Origin: Ascidiaceihabitans sp.
GTDB taxonomy: Bacteria > Pseudomonadota > Alphaproteobacteria > Rhodobacterales > Rhodobacteraceae
Direction: 5' to 3'
DNA: 10,354 bases
NCBI GenBank assembly: GCA_023301665.1
Contig: JALZUL010000131.1
Span: 1 to 10,354 of the forward strand
Position numbers and translations under genes: made by a program. A model generated the notes under the pieces. It did no database searches. It saw only the letters and a list, made by a program, of their open reading frames with translations, and had not been told where the DNA came from. Below are positions 7,329 through 10,354 of this stretch, piece by piece. Each line of letters opens with the position of its first letter. Position 1 is the stretch's first letter.

Positions 7329-8207
7329 CATTTCCGAAATAACACGGAGTTTGGGTTGCTCTGCGCCTCCGAAAGCTCGGCGTAAAAGATCAGCTAGAGA
7401 ATCGTGAACCACGTTTTTTGCCCCTCCTGCGCCGTATAAATTTATGTGCTGAGTCGGCAAATCCGGTAGGTCGCTGCCCTGAATACGCTCAAGATGTGGT
7501 GGCTCGGTGCCCTCAATCATTGTGTGGACTGCCAAATCTGCGCTCACAGTGGCTTCAATCGTGCGGTCGCTGTCAGTCTCTACCACAACATCCCATTCAA
7601 TCTCAGCTTCATCCAACTGTTCAATCACACGTGGACGGAATGTGCATTTCCGACCAAAGGCCAAACGCAATGGGCGTTGTCGCCATGCAGAGCCGCTTGG
7701 CGCGCCTATCCAACACAGGGGTTTAGAACACAGCGTTTCACCTCCTGTCCCGAGTGATGTTTCGGTTGTTAGAATCAGATCGCAATTGCCCTTTTTGAAA
7801 TCCTCAAACAGGCTGAACGTATAGGACGTGATCAATTGCACCTTCACCCGCGGAAAAAGGCCGTTGAATTGACGTAAGACCTGCGGGATGACCGGATATA
7901 CAATGTCATGGGGCACCCCGAGCGTGATTTGCCCCTCATAAGCTTGATCGGTCAAGCGGGTGATAACCTCATCATTCAGGGCAACCATTCGGCGCGCATA
8001 CACAAGCAATTGCTCCCCGGACGCAGTCAAGGCAATCGTGCGCCCAGATCGATCCAATAATTCAAGACCAAGCAATTCTTCGAGCCGTTTAAGCTGCATG
8101 GACACCGCAGATTGGGTCAGATGCAGAAAACCCGCAGCCCGTGTGACCCCGCCAGATTCGGCCACAGCCACAAAAGAGCGCAGTGTAGTAACGTCTAAAT
8201 TTCTCAT
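7326..8207 (-). CDS. LysR-family transcriptional regulator
   Basis: A 293-residue regulator of usual LysR length. The winged helix-turn-helix lies at about residues 5-64 (TLRSFVAVAESGGVTRAA, then LTQSAVSMQLKRLEELLG and LLDRSGRTIALTASGE). A linker helix follows, then an effector-binding domain starting around GQITLGVPHDIVYPVIPQVL. The ligand is not predictable from the sequence. The ATG at 8205-8207 has AGGA about 9 bases upstream. It is divergent from the DUF1127 gene across 130 bp that contain four TTGATG/CATCAA hexamers. Divergent targets and autoregulation are the usual LysR arrangement, so it probably controls the DUF1127 gene and itself. The stop is TAG at 7326-7328. Confidence 0.92.
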   Translation of the reverse strand: MRNLDVTTLRSFVAVAESGGVTRAAGFLHLTQSAVSMQLKRLEELLGLELLDRSGRTIALTASGEQLLVYARRMVALNDEVITRLTDQAYEGQITLGVPHDIVYPVIPQVLRQFNGLFPRVKVQLITSYTFSLFEDFKKGNCDLILTTETSLGTGGETLCSKPLCWIGAPSGSAWRQRPLRLAFGRKCTFRPRVIEQLDEAEIEWDVVVETDSDRTIEATVSADLAVHTMIEGTEPPHLERIQGSDLPDLPTQHINLYGAGGAKNVVHDSLADLLRRAFGGAEQPKLRVISEM

Positions 8208-8219
8208 CCATCACCATCC

Positions 8220-8312
8220 TTGATGTATTCAATCACAATCATTCGCTTTTCAAATGTATTCCATTACGGCATATACATCAACAAGATTGATGCTTTCAGG
8301 TGAATTCATCAA
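8220..8312. promoter_or_regulatory. Divergent LysR/DUF1127 control region with four TTGATG half-sites
   Basis: TTGATG occurs at 8220-8225 and 8287-8292, and its complement CATCAA at 8276-8281 and 8307-8312. The outer copies extend to TTGATGTAT (8220-8228) facing ATACATCAA (8273-8281). A related 13-base direct repeat, ATGTATTCAATCA (8223-8235) and ATGTATTCCATTA (8254-8266), lies 31 bp apart. The TTGATG at 8287 could also act as a -35 element for the DUF1127 gene, with a poor -10 (CAAATT, 8310-8315). Binding by the neighbouring LysR protein is inference. Confidence 0.5.
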
Positions 8313-8337
8313 ATTCCATTAACACAGGAGAGACACC

Positions 8338-8553
8338 ATGGCCTACATCGAAAACAACGCGTGCTACACAGCCCCACATTCCCAAGTTCGTTCTGCGGCG
8401 TCTTTACGCACAATCTACAACGTATGGCGCAGCCGTCGTGCCCTAGCGGCCCTTGATGATGCAGCCCTACAGGATGTTGGTCTGTCCCGCTTAGAAGCTC
8501 GGGCAGAGGTCAACCGCCCATTTTGGGATGTGCCGGCAACGTGGCGCAACTAA
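8338..8553 (+). CDS. DUF1127 (YjiS-like) small protein
   Basis: A 71-residue basic protein. The DUF1127 motif covers about residues 25-62: IYNVWRSRRALAALDDAALQ, then DVGLSRLEARAEVNRPFWD, ending in WRN. Proteins of this family in Alphaproteobacteria have been linked to RNA binding and to stress or nutrient responses; the Rhodobacter CcaF1 protein is similarly small. A role here is inferred from family only. The ATG at 8338 has AGGAG (8326-8330) at good spacing. It is divergent from the LysR gene, which likely regulates it, and is followed by a long perfect hairpin at 8581-8617. The start and family are secure; the cellular role is not. Confidence 0.92.
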   Translation: MAYIENNACYTAPHSQVRSAASLRTIYNVWRSRRALAALDDAALQDVGLSRLEARAEVNRPFWDVPATWRN

Positions 8554-8580
8554 CACTTCGATAAACTTCGTCGCAATTAA

Positions 8581-8622
8581 CCGCATCTTTCCAGTTAATA
8601 TGACTTGAAAGATGCGGCTTTA
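8581..8622 (+). terminator. Hairpin after the DUF1127 gene, probable terminator
   Basis: CCGCATCTTTC (8581-8591) and GAAAGATGCGG (8607-8617) form a perfect 11-bp stem. Three further pairs (AGT/ACT) can extend inside the loop after one mismatch, leaving a 7-base loop. Only CTTT follows, so the T-run is poor. It lies between the DUF1127 stop and the Bax-inhibitor gene and could also be part of a structured leader of the latter. Confidence 0.55.
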
Positions 8623-8650
8623 GCACCAATATTTAGGGACATAGAGAACC

Positions 8651-8665
8651 GCGAGCCATCCTCGC
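8651..8665 (+). other. Small hairpin in the Bax-inhibitor gene leader
   Basis: GCGAG (8651-8655) and CTCGC (8661-8665) flank a 5-base loop, 29 bases before the start codon. Together with the larger hairpin upstream it could form a leader RNA. A structured leader called the ybhL motif is known before homologous genes in some Alphaproteobacteria; I cannot confirm a match by eye. Confidence 0.3.
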
Positions 8666-8694
8666 TATTCAGAAGTTCCAATTGGAGGTCATAA

Positions 8695-9495
8695 ATGGCT
8701 GACGTGAATACAATCCGCAGTGGCGTACGTTCAGGCGTTGCTGATATCGATGCGGGCCTACGCGCGCACATGAACAAAGTTTACGGTCAAATGTCGATTG
8801 GCATGTTGATCACAGCGCTTGCCGCTTGGGCGATTGCTGGCTTGGCCGTCACATCTGACCCATCCGCAGCAGCACTGAACGCCGAAGGCCAAATCATGGC
8901 GTTGCGCGAAGGTACATTCCTAACCGGTTTGGGTAGCCTGCTTTATGCATCACCACTGCAATATGTCGTAATGTTCGCACCACTTGCATTCTTGCTGTTT
9001 GGTTGGGGTGCCTTGATGAGCCGTGGCTCCGCCGCAGCTGTTCAATTGGGCTTCTTCATTTTTGCTGCCGTCATGGGCATCTCAATGAGCTCAATCTTCT
9101 TGGTCTACACACCGTATTCCATCACACAAACCTTCCTTGTGACTGCAATCGCATTCGCAGGTCTTAGCCTTTACGGCTACACCACCAAAAAAGATCTGTC
9201 CGGCATGGGCACATTCTTGATGATGGGTGTGATCGGCTTGATTATTGCCATGGTCATAAACATGTTCTTGCAGTCTGGCCCTATGGGATATGCAATTGCA
9301 GCCATTGGCGTTTTGATCTTTTCAGGCCTTACAGCCTACTACACGCAAGACATCAAACGCACGTATGTGGCACACGCACATCACGGCGATCAAGAATGGT
9401 TGGACAAAGCGGCATCAGACGGTGCGCTTTCCTTGTACATCTCATTCTTGAACATGTTCCAGTTCTTGCTGATGTTCATGGGCCAACAAGAATAA
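8695..9495 (+). CDS. Bax inhibitor-1/YccA (YbhL-like) family membrane protein
   Basis: A 266-residue inner-membrane protein with about seven hydrophobic helices starting near residue 33, after a polar N-terminal tail. The family's paired acidic residues are present: D219 in AYYTQDIK and D242 in AASDGALSLYISFLNMFQ, equivalent to the pH-sensing aspartates described in the bacterial homologue BsYetJ. Family members act as pH-sensitive ion (calcium) leak channels or interact with membrane quality control; which applies here is unknown. The ATG at 8695 has a strong GGAGG (8684-8688) six bases upstream. Its 141-bp upstream region contains the hairpin at 8581-8617 and a small one at 8651-8665. A clear terminator follows at 9525-9553, so it is probably monocistronic. 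Confidence 0.93.
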   Translation: MADVNTIRSGVRSGVADIDAGLRAHMNKVYGQMSIGMLITALAAWAIAGLAVTSDPSAAALNAEGQIMALREGTFLTGLGSLLYASPLQYVVMFAPLAFLLFGWGALMSRGSAAAVQLGFFIFAAVMGISMSSIFLVYTPYSITQTFLVTAIAFAGLSLYGYTTKKDLSGMGTFLMMGVIGLIIAMVINMFLQSGPMGYAIAAIGVLIFSGLTAYYTQDIKRTYVAHAHHGDQEWLDKAASDGALSLYISFLNMFQFLLMFMGQQE

Positions 9496-9524
9496 TCTAA
9501 AGTTACACATTTCGTGACGGATCA

Positions 9525-9553
9525 GGGCCACCCATATCGGGTGGCCCTTTTTT
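9525..9553 (+). terminator. Rho-independent terminator after the Bax-inhibitor gene
   Basis: GGGCCACCC (9525-9533) and GGGTGGCCC (9539-9547) form a perfect 9-bp stem with a 5-base loop, followed by six T (9548-9553). It stands 30 bases after the stop codon. Confidence 0.95.
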
Positions 9554-9874
9554 GTGGCTAGGGATTAAGGCACATGCTTGAACGACGTCTCAATTGTGAT
9601 TGCGTCTGACCAGAGGATTAAAATCGAGCCCGTCCCTGCACCACCTTCACCTACGAGTGCACACTCTCTGGTCGGTACAATGAGGAGGTTTTACGTATGT
9701 GTCGAACCTTTCGGGCTTTGCCCCGATGTCGCCAATTTCATGAACCATATCAATTGGCCACGTCACAGGATGCTGGCCAAACAAAAAGTGTTTCCAACCC
9801 AGACCGAACCTTCAAACCAACATAGGCTAAAGACAGTTAAGCAAGGCGATACGAACCTTTGACTTAAGTAACCC
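9554..9874. other. Region without a recognised gene
   Basis: About 320 bp between the Bax-inhibitor terminator and the DUF1592/DUF1588 fragment. A 94-codon plus frame (9578-9862) has no Shine-Dalgarno and no family resemblance. The minus strand has only short frames. The one signal with support is a 42-codon ORF at 9697-9825 behind a strong SD. It may be degenerate DNA flanking an acquired fragment. Confidence 0.5.
9697..9825 (+). CDS. Possible small protein, 42 residues
   Basis: ATG at 9697-9699 is preceded by GAGGAGG (9682-9688) with 8 bases between, one of the best Shine-Dalgarno sequences in the window; TAG follows at 9823-9825. The product begins MCRTFRALPRC and is basic and polar, with no signal peptide or membrane helix. 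It resembles no family I know. No promoter was recognised and the gene stands alone after a terminator. It may be the remnant of a longer gene or a chance match. Confidence 0.3.
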   Translation: MCRTFRALPRCRQFHEPYQLATSQDAGQTKSVSNPDRTFKPT

Positions 9875-10354
9875 ATGTCCGGTTTTACAGACAGTGATTT
9901 TCGAAAGCTATTTTCTGCCGACTGGTCGTATTCCAATGCAAGGCTTGCCAAGTTTTATGGAGACGCTTGGCGGCCCGCGCCAGTCAACAGTGTCGCCAGT
10001 AACGCCCATTCAGCAGATGACAGCAATGCAGATGGCAGCGATGCAGATGACGGCGATGCAGATGGTTGCGATGCTCAGGATGCGACTGGCGAAGCGAAAG
10101 AAAGAGCCCAAAAGGGACTTGATTATATCGGCTTGCTGCCCGTTGATTCACTTCGAAAGACACCAAGTCAGCCCGGTTCGCCACAAGGCCTATTGACTCA
10201 TCCTTATTTGATGAGCGGTCTGGCTTACACGCATTCGACGTCGCCCATTCATCGAGGCGTGTTTTTGATTCGCTTTATGTTGGGGCGAACTTTGCGTCCT
10301 CCTAATGCTGCGTTCTCGCCGCTTAGCCCAGACCTGCATCCGAAGTTGACGACT
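9875..10354 (+). pseudogene. Fragment of a planctomycete-type DUF1592/DUF1588 protein (5' truncated, runs off window)
   Basis: From ATG 9875 the frame is open for 160 codons to the window edge. Residues 8-29 (DFRKLFSADWSYSNARLAKF, then YG) match the very end of DUF1592, where such proteins read close to ELLTADYTFVNERLARHYG. Residues 106-160 (LLTHPYLMSGLAYTHSTSP, IHRGVFL, LGRTLRPP, LSPDLHPKLTT) match the start of DUF1588. These domains belong to large multi-domain proteins with cytochrome-c-like segments, abundant in Planctomycetes and related phyla. Hundreds of residues normally precede this point. Here stops at 9860-9862 and 9869-9871 close the frame, and the upstream DNA does not encode them. 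Between the domains is an Asp-rich repeat. It is probably an acquired, broken gene, though the remainder lies outside. T-ending codons (CCT, AAT, GCT) are more frequent than in the neighbours. Confidence 0.75.
10010..10084 (+). repeat. 15-bp tandem repeat, five units, in the linker of the DUF1592/DUF1588 frame
   Basis: Five in-frame 15-base units begin at 10010, 10025, 10040, 10055 and 10070. They encode SADDS, NADGS, DADDG, DADGC and DAQDA. Units two to four share ATGCAGATG exactly; the last is diverged. The product is acidic with DxDxDG-like spacing, reminiscent of calcium-binding loops. Confidence 0.75.

Noticed and set aside
9578..9862. 94-codon plus-strand ORF as the upstream part of the DUF1592 gene
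   Set aside because: It is in the same frame but separated by two stops, and its residues do not resemble DUF1592.
10010..10084. CRISPR-like array
   Set aside because: The repeats are contiguous 15-base coding units without spacers.
9894..10196. Plus-strand frame rich in repeated MQMAAMQM-like units
   Set aside because: It is the 15-bp repeat read in a different frame; the DUF1592/DUF1588 frame has clear homology on both sides and explains it.

Overview
The window looks like chromosomal DNA of a marine alphaproteobacterium of the Rhodobacterales (roseobacter group). This rests on the protein families and their close resemblance to roseobacter versions: HisN-type phosphatase, XRE regulator, LysR beside a DUF1127 gene, and a Bax-inhibitor-1 protein. 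It also rests on moderate GC and tight operons with ATGA or TAATG junctions. The species cannot be named from the sequence alone.

Layout. 1-321: 3' end of a fumarylacetoacetase gene (tyrosine catabolism), plus strand. 322-504: short gap with nothing recognised. 505-2471, minus: a magnesium transporter gene (mgtE) coupled by an ATGA overlap to 5-formyltetrahydrofolate cyclo-ligase. 2579-3877, plus: guanine deaminase. 3874-6453, minus: a three-gene unit, hisN-like phosphatase, then an 8-oxoguanine-deaminase-type amidohydrolase, then a secreted CAP-domain protein. It converges on guanine deaminase with overlapping stop codons. 6547-6921, minus: small XRE regulator. 6922-7325: about 400 bp of AT-rich intergenic DNA with direct repeats and palindromes. 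7326-8207, minus: LysR regulator, divergent from a 71-residue DUF1127 gene (8338-8553, plus) across a region holding four copies of the hexamer TTGATG/CATCAA. 8695-9495, plus: Bax inhibitor-1/YbhL-type membrane protein with a strong terminator. 9554-9874: no recognised gene, apart from one 42-codon ORF with a strong Shine-Dalgarno. 9875-10354: an N-terminally truncated DUF1592/DUF1588 reading frame of the type typical of Planctomycetes, running off the window.

How the genes fit together. Guanine deaminase and the 8-oxoguanine-deaminase-type enzyme are neighbouring amidohydrolases that would convert guanine to xanthine and oxidised guanine to urate, so the centre of the window looks like a purine-base clearing locus. 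The HisN-like phosphatase and CAP protein are tied to it by operon structure rather than by known chemistry. The LysR-DUF1127 pair is a candidate local regulatory module.

The least ordinary parts are the planctomycete-type fragment with an Asp-rich 15-bp tandem repeat at the right edge, a perfect intrinsic terminator whose T-run touches the hisN start codon, and the repeat-rich regulatory regions beside the XRE and LysR genes. I found no complete new defence, mobile or biosynthetic system. No transposase, tRNA, rRNA or CRISPR array was seen.
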